Shown: positions 9,207-18,685 of the stretch, one piece after another
Position numbering within the stretch: position 1 is the stretch's first letter
Layout: every line of letters begins with the position of its first letter
Origin: Nitrososphaerota archaeon
GTDB lineage: Archaea; Thermoproteota; Bathyarchaeia; Bathyarchaeales; Bathycorpusculaceae
NCBI GenBank assembly: GCA_031256395.1
Contig: JAIRQQ010000086.1
Coordinates: forward strand, 1 to 37,419
Direction of reading: 5' to 3'
Length of the DNA stretch: 37,419 nucleotides
Program-made: the position numbers and the translations under genes
Notes under the pieces: model-generated
The model's database searches: none
Seen by the model: only the letters and a program-made list of their open reading frames with translations
Told to the model about the DNA's origin: nothing

Positions 9207-10649
9207 TTATTTTCCACGTAGCATTCGTATGGTTCTTTGGGGATTGCGTAGAGCAGTGAGGAGTTTTTTGTAGGTTAGGGTGCGGTTTATGGCGTTGGCT
9301 CTCATGCATAGCTCCATTAAATCTTGCGCAGTCCACTCTTTGGTTTCAATCAGTGGTTCTGTGGCGGCTAGGGCATAGTCACAAAAGTCTTCGCGCAAAT
9401 ATCCTCCCGCTTTTGTTTGTTCATAGAATTCGGTGCCATAAACCGGCATAGCAATACTGAAGATAAAGCTCTCTGCACCCAACTCTTTGAGCTTGTAGGC
9501 ATATTGAATAGTTTGCTCTATATCGGCTTTAGTCTCCCCGATTAATCCCATAACAAAAAAGACACCCACTTTTATTCCCACTTTTTTACAGGCGACAACG
9601 GCGGCTTCAACCTTTTTTAGATCCAGATTTTTCTTAGCAACCTCAGAGACGATGCGTTGGACGCCTGATTCGGGGGCCACACGGATTTTTTTACACCCCG
9701 CCCGCTTCATCTTGCGCAACAAATCCTCACTTAGCGTATCCGCACGAACACCATTTGGAGTAAACCACTCAAAGCGCAGGTTACGCTCAACAATTAGATC
9801 ACATATGGCGGCCATACGCTTGGGATCCCAGGTCAGATTATCATCGGCAAAGTCTATCTGTTTGATGTTGTAGGTTTTGATGATATGCTCCAGTTCATCG
9901 ACCACGTTTTTGGGACTTCGCGCGCGCCATTTTTTACCCCACACAATAGCATGAGTGCAAAAAACACAGCTAAAGGGACAACCACGGCTAGTGATGACTA
10001 TGGTATTGGGTTGCGTGATTTCTCCCCGCAGAGGATTTTCCTTAACCGCATCAGCATAGATCTGCATCGGCAAGAGATGACGCGCCGGCATAGGCAAAGT
10101 ATCTAAATCCTCAATAAACGCGCGCTTGGAGTTTAGCTGTATGACCCCCTCTTTTCTATAACCCAACCCATCAATACCCTCCAAATCAGTTTTTTTCTCC
10201 AGAGCCTCAACCAACTCTTTTATGGTGATTTCGGGTTCGCCGACTACCACAAAATCTGCTTCACTGTCCTCTAAACACTCCTTTGGACGAGCAGAGGAAT
10301 GTAGCCCAAATAGCACGACGGTGATGGTTTTATCTATATTTTTTGTGAGGGTAACAACTTCATAGGCAGTCTTAGACCAGCCTGAGAAAGGAATCTCTAC
10401 AATAACCACATCGGGCTTGAAATCTCGAATGCGCCCAGCAATTGTTTCGGGGCTCAACCCTACCCGGTATTTGGTTGCATCCAACTCAAGCAAATTATTC
10501 CACCCCTCAGTGGGTGCATCAATGATGCTGACTTGATGATTACTCTCAAGCACCGCTGCCACCGATACCATAACTATGGGTGGAAAAACGTTGGGTTTAC
10601 CCCAAACCTTGGGCTGAATCCGCGGAGGATTAATTAAACAAACACGCAT
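9207..10649 (-). CDS. B12-binding-type radical SAM protein (likely start at internal MRVCLINPPR)
   Basis: ORF 9207..10679; SRGCPFSCVFC motif; conserved family N-terminus RVCLINPPRIQP suggests Met near 10649. Confidence 0.82.
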   Translation of the reverse strand: MRVCLINPPRIQPKVWGKPNVFPPIVMVSVAAVLESNHQVSIIDAPTEGWNNLLELDATKYRVGLSPETIAGRIRDFKPDVVIVEIPFSGWSKTAYEVVTLTKNIDKTITVVLFGLHSSARPKECLEDSEADFVVVGEPEITIKELVEALEKKTDLEGIDGLGYRKEGVIQLNSKRAFIEDLDTLPMPARHLLPMQIYADAVKENPLRGEITQPNTIVITSRGCPFSCVFCTHAIVWGKKWRARSPKNVVDELEHIIKTYNIKQIDFADDNLTWDPKRMAAICDLIVERNLRFEWFTPNGVRADTLSEDLLRKMKRAGCKKIRVAPESGVQRIVSEVAKKNLDLKKVEAAVVACKKVGIKVGVFFVMGLIGETKADIEQTIQYAYKLKELGAESFIFSIAMPVYGTEFYEQTKAGGYLREDFCDYALAATEPLIETKEWTAQDLMELCMRANAINRTLTYKKLLTALRNPQRTIRMLRGK

Positions 10650-10697
10650 CGAGGTGCCTTCAATACAGCCATATCGCACATTGATTTAATGTTTACC

Positions 10698-11726
10698 CTA
10701 CATCGGGAAAATCCAGAGCCGCACCAAAATTAGCACCGCCACACAAATCAACCCCCAGAGCACAATGGTCACATCACGAATCTTTAGCGCACCTAAGACC
10801 TTATCCCCTGTCAGCGGCTCTTGAGGATCACCTAGGATGTATTGGCCGGGTTTTTCAAGTTGAATACGAAGTGCTCCTGCGGTGGCGGCCATTGGCCAGC
10901 CATGATTGCGGCTTTGTGTCTTTTTATGGTCACGTCGGGCAACTCGCCAAGCATTTTTGGCATCCATGCGCAAAATGGCTGCGGCAACAATCATTAACAA
11001 TGCCGTTAGACGCGTGGGGATATAGTTGACAAAGTTATCGAGATTGGCACTAAACCAGCCGGTGTTTATGTGCTCTTTGGTCTTAAAGCCCACCATACCA
11101 TCTAGGGTGTTTATGGCGCGAAACGCTATCGCACCTGTAACTCCAAATAATGCAAAACTCATCATAGGCGAGAGCTTAAAATCAATCAAGTTCTCAGACA
11201 TCGATTCTATAACAGCACTACCCATCTGGGTGGCATTGAGATTTTTACTATCCCGACGCGAGAAATGGGCATATTTTTTGGTCTCTGCCGCATCATCTTG
11301 ATTAATAGCCGCCGCAGTGGCTTTAGCCCAATCCGTTTCGAGCTTTATGCAGATAGTCATCTTTAGCAGCATTATGCCAATGACTGCATAGAGCAATATG
11401 TTAAGACAGCTCGGCAAAAACGTATAGACCGCCCACAACCCAAAAAATGTGGGTGCGGCAAACGCAAAGATAACTGTTAAGCCCAACAAGACCCCTAGAA
11501 ACTTTTCCATTTTAGGATCAGGGTTTTTGAAGTAGGGTTCAATTTTTTTAGTAAAATTTCCCATCAACACCGTAGGATGCAACTTGAACGCCAACTTGTC
11601 AGGATAATTGGGTGAAGGATCCCCTAAAATCAAATCCAACACAATCGCAAAAATAAGCACTGCTACAGCTGTTATAATACCTAAATGGAGAGTATTTTGG
11701 GTTAACCAAGCGATGATATCAAACAC
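10698..11726 (-). CDS. cbiB: Adenosylcobinamide-phosphate synthase (cobalamin biosynthesis)
   Basis: 342 aa multi-TM protein with family motifs LDLILGDPSPNYPDKLAFKLHPTVLMGNF, SENLIDFKLSP, NTLDGMVGFK, SRNHGWPMAATAGAL. Confidence 0.9.
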   Translation of the reverse strand: MFDIIAWLTQNTLHLGIITAVAVLIFAIVLDLILGDPSPNYPDKLAFKLHPTVLMGNFTKKIEPYFKNPDPKMEKFLGVLLGLTVIFAFAAPTFFGLWAVYTFLPSCLNILLYAVIGIMLLKMTICIKLETDWAKATAAAINQDDAAETKKYAHFSRRDSKNLNATQMGSAVIESMSENLIDFKLSPMMSFALFGVTGAIAFRAINTLDGMVGFKTKEHINTGWFSANLDNFVNYIPTRLTALLMIVAAAILRMDAKNAWRVARRDHKKTQSRNHGWPMAATAGALRIQLEKPGQYILGDPQEPLTGDKVLGALKIRDVTIVLWGLICVAVLILVRLWIFPM

Positions 11727-11929
11727 ACTTTGATACTCAAAACCTCGTTATATATCACTTACTGTACCACGTTATCCCTTCCAAAATTATTTCCCTACTC
11801 AACTTGCATAGTTGAATTTCAGGCGGCTTTGACTGTTGCTTTCTCTTGTTAGACCCGCAGTCTGCTTGGTACATACTCTGCCAAGAACAATAAAGAAGGT
11901 GGTTATGTATTTGAGCGGTGCGTTAGCTG

Positions 11930-14458
11930 TTATTTTTTGTTGTGATTGTATATTTTGAAGACTATTGCTATGGTGGCTACGATTATGATGGCTATGATTA
12001 TGGTGCCAAGGATTGTTGCTGGTGTTATTATTGCTGGTCTGTTTGGGGGTGGGGTTGTTTGGGTTGTTGGGGGTTCGGGTGTGTCTTCTTTGAAGCAGTA
12101 GATGTTCCAGTCGTTGCAGCCTATGTAGAGTTTGCCGTTGGCTATGGTGGGTGAGGACCAGGTGCTTGAGGGGAGGGTAGCGTTTGCGATTTTGGCGCCG
12201 TTATTTGTTGCATCAAAGATAAAGATGTGGCGTTGGCTGGTGGCCATGTAGACTTTGCCATCGGCATAGGAGGGGGAGACGTAGAGTTCATCGCCTGTGT
12301 AGATGGTCCACTTTGTCCAGCCGTTAGAAACATCAACGCATGCCAAATTGAATTTGTCAATTAGTAGCACAGTGCCGTCTTTGACATAGATTGGTGAGGA
12401 TACGATGAATTCTGTGGCGGTGGGGTTTGAGAAGTGCCACAGCATATTGCCGCTGCTGGCCTCAATGCAGAAGTAATCACCCCAATTAGAGGACGCAAAC
12501 ACTCGTCCCTCTGCAACAGAGGGCGAGCCTAGCATTTGGGTGCCGCCGCCAAACGATATGCGATAAGGAATCTCGTATGTCCACAAAATTTCTCCTGTGG
12601 TGGCATCTAGTTTGTAGAGTGCTCCTGCGTCAGGTTCTTCAGCGGTAAAATAAACTGCGCCCTCAGCTACTGCGGGGGAGGATTCTATGGGGCCCTTAGC
12701 TTTTGTTTGCCATTTAATATGACCCGTATTGCCATCTAGTGCGTATAGGTGGGTGTCTAGTGAACCTACATAAACCACTCCATCCACTACTGCGGGGGAG
12801 GATTTTAAGACTAAATTACCAAATGTAAAGGGTAGATCGCCATTGACAAAGGTCTTCCACAAAAGTCTGCCTGTTTTTGCATTTAGGCAATAAACATAAC
12901 CATCATCGCCTCCAGTGTAGACTTTGCCATTATCTACTGCGGGGGAGGATTCTATGGGGCTTTTGGTGGCAAATTTCCAGAGCAGATCGCCTGTGTAGGC
13001 GTTTAGCGCATAGAGGTTTTTATCTTGTGAGCCAACGTAGAGTACACCATCGGCTATTGAGGGTGAGGCACTAACGGCTCCTTTGGTGCTAAACCACCAA
13101 TCAACAGTGAGATTTTTGGGTCCAATTTCTGCGGTGGAGGAGTGGGTTGCGTCTGCGCGCCACTGCGGCCAATCGCTCACGGTGGAGGGTATATTATTTT
13201 GCTCATCGGTGCTTTGCATAGCCCAGATTTGATTAACTGTTGTGTACTCATTACCTGAGATGGTATCCACTGCTGTGGTTACATCTCCGGGGATAAGATA
13301 GAGTGTGCCGTAGGCAATGGCCACTGATTCTCGGGGTGGTAGGGCCTCTATGTTTAGTGACCAGATTTTTCTGCCGGTGTAGGCATTTAGGCAGGAAAAT
13401 TCGGATATGCCGCTCTCAGCGTTGTATTGGGCTGATTGACCGGTGGTCATGTAGAGTTTTCCATCTGCAACTGAGGGCATGCCTGGCCACATCAAGGTGT
13501 CATTTGGGCCTTTGTATCTCCAGACCACTTCACCTGTGTACATGTTAAAGGCATAGAGATAGCCGTCTTTGTTCATCTCATATACCAAACCATAGGCAAC
13601 CGCACATCCCGTGGTGAAATAGCCATCGGTATCTGGTCGATATCGCCAGACAATGTTGCCATTGGTGGCGTTGAAGGCATACATGGTATTGTCATCGCTT
13701 CCACCCTTAAAGTACAGCCCATCGGCATATGCTCCTGTAAATATCATGGGCCCCTTGGTTGGGGTAGCCCAAATAATGTCGCCTGTTTTAGCGTCGAGGG
13801 CATATTGCATGTTTTGGAACGATCCGGTAAAGATTTTGCCCTCGCCGTAGGTGATGCCAATACCTGTTATGCCGCCGCCGCGAATATAGGTCGTCCAAGC
13901 TACTGTGGGCGGTTTTGAGGGGTTGCTAAAGTCCCAAGCCACAATGGTAGAGTTGTTTTTGGTGTAGAACATTTTCTGTTCTGGGCTGTAGACATTGGTG
14001 TTAAAGATGCCTGTATAGGTGTTAAAATCTGGGCTTTTCCAAAGTATGTCTCCGGTTTGGGGGTTGAGGCAGTAGCTCTCAACTATCATGTGTGTGTTGT
14101 CGATTTTGTACGCTATGGGCCAGTGTGTTTCTTCTGGGAGTTGGGTTTGCCAAACTAGGGTCCCTTCTTGGTTGAGTGCAAAGACGTGGGTGTGGTTGGT
14201 GACATAGATTTTGCCATTAAAGGCTGCTATGTAGGGTTGGATGTTGGGTATGTCAGCTTTCCAGGTTATGGTTGGTGTGTTGGGGGCTGGGCCTGCTGAG
14301 AAGCGGGTGTAGGCGGAGTCGCCTTGAAATTGGGGCCACTCATATTGGTCTAGGCGGATGGTGGGTGCGGCTTGTGTTTGCCCGCCGATTGAGATTGAGG
14401 CTATTCCGGAAATAAGGAGGATGGTAAAAAGGATGGTTGTTACAAAGATTTTTTTGAT
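11930..14458 (-). CDS. Secreted PQQ-like beta-propeller protein with C-terminal TM anchor; 5' end not recognised by the ORF caller because no canonical start codon is present
   Basis: Listed ORF begins at internal Met 14089. The open frame continues upstream with QWPQFQGD-like text and a signal peptide (IKKIFVTTILFTILLISGIASISIGGQTQA). C-terminal ATILGTIIIAIIIVATIAIVFKIYNHNKK. Confidence 0.75.
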   Translation of the reverse strand: MKKIFVTTILFTILLISGIASISIGGQTQAAPTIRLDQYEWPQFQGDSAYTRFSAGPAPNTPTITWKADIPNIQPYIAAFNGKIYVTNHTHVFALNQEGTLVWQTQLPEETHWPIAYKIDNTHMIVESYCLNPQTGDILWKSPDFNTYTGIFNTNVYSPEQKMFYTKNNSTIVAWDFSNPSKPPTVAWTTYIRGGGITGIGITYGEGKIFTGSFQNMQYALDAKTGDIIWATPTKGPMIFTGAYADGLYFKGGSDDNTMYAFNATNGNIVWRYRPDTDGYFTTGCAVAYGLVYEMNKDGYLYAFNMYTGEVVWRYKGPNDTLMWPGMPSVADGKLYMTTGQSAQYNAESGISEFSCLNAYTGRKIWSLNIEALPPRESVAIAYGTLYLIPGDVTTAVDTISGNEYTTVNQIWAMQSTDEQNNIPSTVSDWPQWRADATHSSTAEIGPKNLTVDWWFSTKGAVSASPSIADGVLYVGSQDKNLYALNAYTGDLLWKFATKSPIESSPAVDNGKVYTGGDDGYVYCLNAKTGRLLWKTFVNGDLPFTFGNLVLKSSPAVVDGVVYVGSLDTHLYALDGNTGHIKWQTKAKGPIESSPAVAEGAVYFTAEEPDAGALYKLDATTGEILWTYEIPYRISFGGGTQMLGSPSVAEGRVFASSNWGDYFCIEASSGNMLWHFSNPTATEFIVSSPIYVKDGTVLLIDKFNLACVDVSNGWTKWTIYTGDELYVSPSYADGKVYMATSQRHIFIFDATNNGAKIANATLPSSTWSSPTIANGKLYIGCNDWNIYCFKEDTPEPPTTQTTPPPNRPAIITPATILGTIIIAIIIVATIAIVFKIYNHNKK

Positions 14459-14701
14459 GATCTTACCCCCGATGGTGTAGATAGGGGGTTTATGGGATAT
14501 ATTGATTTCTTGTCTAAAAGTGGGGTGGGTTTTTTGGGTTGTGGTTTTGGTTGTGTGGTTGTTTGGTTGTGGTAGCTGCGTTTTTGTTGTTGTGTTAGTG
14601 CTGATTTATTTGCATCTTGTTAGCGTAGGTTTAGTTGATTTTGCCGCAAATTTAATAAGGATTCTTGCAATCACTACTTATGAGCTTTTTTGCTGTTTTT
14701 A

Positions 14702-14730
14702 ACGAGAAGCATGACTGATCAGTTTCTCGT
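14702..14730. promoter_or_regulatory. Hairpin/operator-like element ACGAGAA-gcatgactgatcagt-TTCTCGT with inner 10-bp palindrome ACTGATCAGT
   Basis: Perfect 7-bp inverted repeat enclosing a palindrome, ending 21 nt before the ATG at 14752. Confidence 0.45.
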
Positions 14731-14751
14731 GAAAAATAATGAGGAAACTTT

Positions 14752-17475
14752 ATGAAAATAAAAAATAAAAAAACTTTTTTTTCTATGATTTCAGTTTTTT
14801 TGCTGTTGACAATCGCAGCATCAACAATTCTGATGAATGCTTCAGCTCAAACCACCTTTTTCAACTCCTACATCTACCTTGCAGTAAACAGCCCCAGCGT
14901 AGGCTTAAACCAAGAACTAATCCTACTCACTTGGACCGCAGATATACCCCCGTATGGCACAGCCCCAACTCAGGGCGAACGCGGCTGGTCAAACCTACAA
15001 ATCATCGTAACCGACCCAGATGGCACCAACACCACCCTACCCATTGAGCGAACCGATCCCACAGGTGCAGCCTATGTTGTGTTCATGGCTACCGAAAAGA
15101 CCGGCACCTACACCGCCCAAGCATTTTTCCCCTCCCAAACTGTGAACACTGGCGCAGGTACCCAAAACGTCTACAGCGATGCTTTTAGCCCAATTGCCAC
15201 CTTCCAAGTCCAAACCCAACCCGTTCCCACCCGAAGCGATGCCCCTGTTCCCCAAGATTACTGGACCCGCCCCATCTCAAGCAACATGAACCTCTTCTAC
15301 ACCCTTACCGGCAACTGGATCGGCGGTGCAGCTAACCAATGGCCCCAAGGCAGTGCAAACGAAGGCTCCTCCTACTTCAGCTACAGTCCCGGTCCGGGCA
15401 GCGCCCATATCCTGTGGACCAAACCCTACTGGGTAGGCGGCCTAATGGACAACCGCTATGGCACTTCTGGTTTTGCACAATACCACTATCAAGGTCTAGC
15501 CTTTACTGCCGTTGTTATAGACGGTAAAATCCACTACCAACCCCGCTACACAGGCGCTAGCGCCCAAGGCTGGGCTGCTGTTGACCTCTACACTGGCGAA
15601 ACCCTCTACGAAAACTATACCGACATCGCCCCAACATTTGGCCAAGTCTACGATTACGCATCACCTAACCAAAATGGCGGCTTTCCCTACCTCTACCGAC
15701 CCGTCACATACGCAGATCTGCCTGACATAGTTCGACTATCCAACGTAACCCTAAACCCTGATTTGACCCTAACCGTAAACAGCGGAGCTTCCAACATAAA
15801 CAAAACCTCCCTCGCATCAAACAGTTTTGGAACCATCTGGGACATCATTGACGCACACACACTCCAACATGTAACCTACATAGCCAACGTCTCCACAGGT
15901 GGAACACCTGTCTATGGTATGGATGGAAGCATACTTCGCTACAACGTGACTAACATAGGTACCCAACCCTACATGACCATCTGGAACACTTCTGCAGGCA
16001 CCATGGTTAGTGGAATAAACGGAACCGATGCTTGGCAGTGGCGACCCTCAGGTGGAGGCGGTGGAGGATCTACCACTCCGTTTTGGGGCGCCGCTGTTGC
16101 ATACAACATAGTTCATGACGGCAATCTAATGATCACCGGCAACTTTTCTATCCCCAGCATCTCAGGTCCATCAAACGCCTTGTTAAACCAGACCGCTACT
16201 CTTCAAGCCATACGCGAAGGTCAATACGCCCTATTTGCAACTCCTGGACGCAACGATGAACGCGGGGTCGTTCCAGCCTTTGTCCTTGCAATTGATCTCT
16301 CAAAAGGCAACGAAGGCAAAGAACTCTGGCGCAATACCTTCACTCCTCCTTTCGCATCTACTGAGAGTAACGCCTCCATCACCCTAACAGGCGTATACTC
16401 AATCGACAAAGAAACCGCAACTGTGGTCTATCAGTCCACCCGACTGCTTCAACGCTGGGGATTTGACGCTAAAACCGGCACTCAACTCTGGAATGTCACT
16501 GTACCACAAGCAGACTACTATGGCTTCAATACTAACCGATACGGCAATACGCTTCTATCAAGCGGATATGGCGGCGTTTTAATTGCCATTGATTTACGAA
16601 CGGGCTATATGTGGAACTTTACTGCCGCTAATGAATATCTGGTCGATTCAGTCTTTGGCACCTACCCCATGAATGTGGGTGCAGTTTCCTATGATGGCCG
16701 AATCTACATCGGTACCGGCCGCCACTCCCCCGGTCCAGTCTTAGAAAGCGGAAACGTATTGCAGTGTATCAACGCATCAAATGGCGTACGCTTATGGAAC
16801 TTTCCAGTCTATGGGGTTATGATGCCCTCTGGAAATGCCGGCAGCAACTTTGTTTTAGCCGACGGACGCCTCATCGCCCTTAACGCCTATGACAACCAAC
16901 TCTACTGCTTTGGCCGCGGCCCAAGCGCAACCACTGTCTCCCCACCCCAAGGATCCCTACTCCTTGGAGGTAAAGTCACCCTCACCGGTACCGTCACCGA
17001 CCAAACAACATCTGGACGACGCAACACCAACGACAAACTCGACTTCTCACTCAAAGGCACCCCCGCAATCTCAGACGCCGACCAAACTGCATGGATGTAG
17101 CACCTCTACCAACAAGCCCCCGCCCCTCTAAATGCCACAGGCGTACCTGTGAGTTTTGCTGCCATTGACCCCAACAACAACTATATCACCCTAGGTGAAA
17201 CCATAAGCGACGCAAGCGGCAACTATGCCTTCACCTTCGAACCCGCAATCCCCGGCACCTACCAAATCTATGCCGCCTTTGCAGGCTCCGAAGCCTACGG
17301 CCCATCATCATCAACAACCTATCTAACAGTAGGCGAAACCAACTCTCCAACCCAAAACCCCAATCAACCCTCAGGATCCGCAGCTGACGCCTACATCCTG
17401 CCCGCATTTATCGGCATAATCATCGCCATAGTCCTGTCCCTAATAGCAATCGTATTACTGCTCAGAAAACGCTAA
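14752..17475 (+). pseudogene. Secreted PQQ-like propeller protein with Ig-like C-terminal domain and TM anchor, interrupted by in-frame TAG at 17098-17100
   Basis: ORFs 14752..17100 and 17149..17475 are in the same frame. Joined sequence TAWM*HLYQQAPAPLNATGVPVSF aligns with SAWMEYVYMQQPMPKNVTGVTVEL of the gene at 249..2795. TM tail at the end. Confidence 0.75.
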
Positions 17476-17580
17476 ACCAAGCCAACAACAACCAACAACT
17501 CCCCCTATTTTTCCAAATAATTCTCGTGTACCTGTCCATACCGCCCGTTATGGCAGTATTTGCCTATTGGTGGTATTTTT

Positions 17581-17604
17581 AGTTGTTACACTTTGTAACT
17601 AACT
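17581..17604 (+). terminator. Hairpin AGTTGTTAC-actt-tGTAACTAACT downstream of PQQ gene
   Basis: Inverted repeat with a one-base bulge, preceded by a T-run; upstream of the TATA-like region of the next gene. Confidence 0.35.
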
Positions 17605-17760
17605 CTCTCTTTATCGCCTGAGGTGATTGTAGCTGTGTGTTCTGTAGAAAAACATCTAGACCTATTTACATTAGTTAATATATCATTAAATATTATATAC
17701 GAAATACTTATTTAAACTGCAACTTTTGGAGATTGAGATCAAAGTTTAAAGGGATAATTA

Positions 17761-18522
17761 TTGAAAATCAATCTCACAACAAAAGACATTACCGCAATAG
17801 CTGTTTGCTCAGCACTCTATGGCTTATTTGGATACCTAACCTCCGGACTTAGCTTCTTTGGTATAGGCTTTCTCCCAGCAGTTATCATTCCTGCAGTCTT
17901 CGCTACACTCTACGGTCCTTGGGTTGGCGGCATAAGCGGTGCCATTGGCATATTCATACGCGCCATGCTCGTACACGGTAACGCTCCCCTAAGTCTCTCA
18001 TCAGGTGTTCCAGCTAATTTCATTTTATTCTTCTTGATTGGTTATCTCTACACTAAAAACGTCAGTTTAAAACAAGCCCTCACATGCGTAACTTTAGCCA
18101 TTGTCGGACTAATGGTCCCCTCCATTGTCTTTCTCTCTGACATGACCGCCTATACCGGATTACCCGTTGGAACATTCATCTTTGCCTCCTGGCTAACAGT
18201 GATTGGCAGTCTAGTTGCTGTTGCCATCGTTTCAGTACGCTGGAAATCCTGGCGCAGCTACGTCATAGGCGCCATAGCTGGACAAATTGTTGTCTCTCTT
18301 TTACTCTCCGTAAGTGTATGGGCCGTTAGTCCCCTATTTTTAGACTATTTTGGAACACCATTTGCTACAGTGTTTATCCTGCCGCTCTTTGTCTGGACCG
18401 TAGCCACCGAAATCCCATTCATCCTCCTAGTTGGACCTCCTATAATTGCAGTTGTTCAAAGCGCCTTCCCCTCACTGCGGCCCAAAAACAAACCTCAAGA
18501 AAAAACAACACCCCAAACTTAG
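17761..18522 (+). CDS. ECF-transporter substrate-binding (S) subunit-like membrane protein
   Basis: 253 aa, about six TM helices; N-terminus TTKDITAIAVCSALYGLFGYL and LYGPWVGGISGAIG resemble ECF S-components. TTG start. Confidence 0.55.
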   Translation: MKINLTTKDITAIAVCSALYGLFGYLTSGLSFFGIGFLPAVIIPAVFATLYGPWVGGISGAIGIFIRAMLVHGNAPLSLSSGVPANFILFFLIGYLYTKNVSLKQALTCVTLAIVGLMVPSIVFLSDMTAYTGLPVGTFIFASWLTVIGSLVAVAIVSVRWKSWRSYVIGAIAGQIVVSLLLSVSVWAVSPLFLDYFGTPFATVFILPLFVWTVATEIPFILLVGPPIIAVVQSAFPSLRPKNKPQEKTTPQT

Positions 18523-18685
18523 AAAACGCACCTACATAGGACCTTTCAGTCCCTTTTTTATGTTATATCCTAAAGTTCTGTCCTTTGTGAAAATAATCCC
18601 AAGCCTAAAAACCCTGTTGTAGAGCACTGTTAACCTAAGCATAGCTAAGTATGTTGATTAAATAAAATGGGTGGAGTGTTGTTTG

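Noticed and set aside
11726-11930. Possible tRNA-like structure in the intergenic gap
   Set aside because: Only a 5-bp stem (cttgg/ccaag) found; no T-loop GTTCRA motif or cloverleaf.
12142-13850. Multiple antisense ORFs of 60-80 aa inside the PQQ gene
   Set aside because: They mirror codon composition of the opposite-strand repeats; no family match or SD.
14502-14702. 66-aa ORF rich in V/W/F/L that looks like a small membrane protein
   Set aside because: Arises from the GT-only tract in the divergent promoter; no SD, composition fully explained by low-complexity DNA.
17521-17760. Hairpins upstream of the ECF-S-like gene as a possible riboswitch
   Set aside because: A TATA-like AT-rich promoter region (about 17680-17700) lies downstream of the hairpins, so they probably belong to the 3' end of the preceding gene; no known archaeal riboswitch motif seen.
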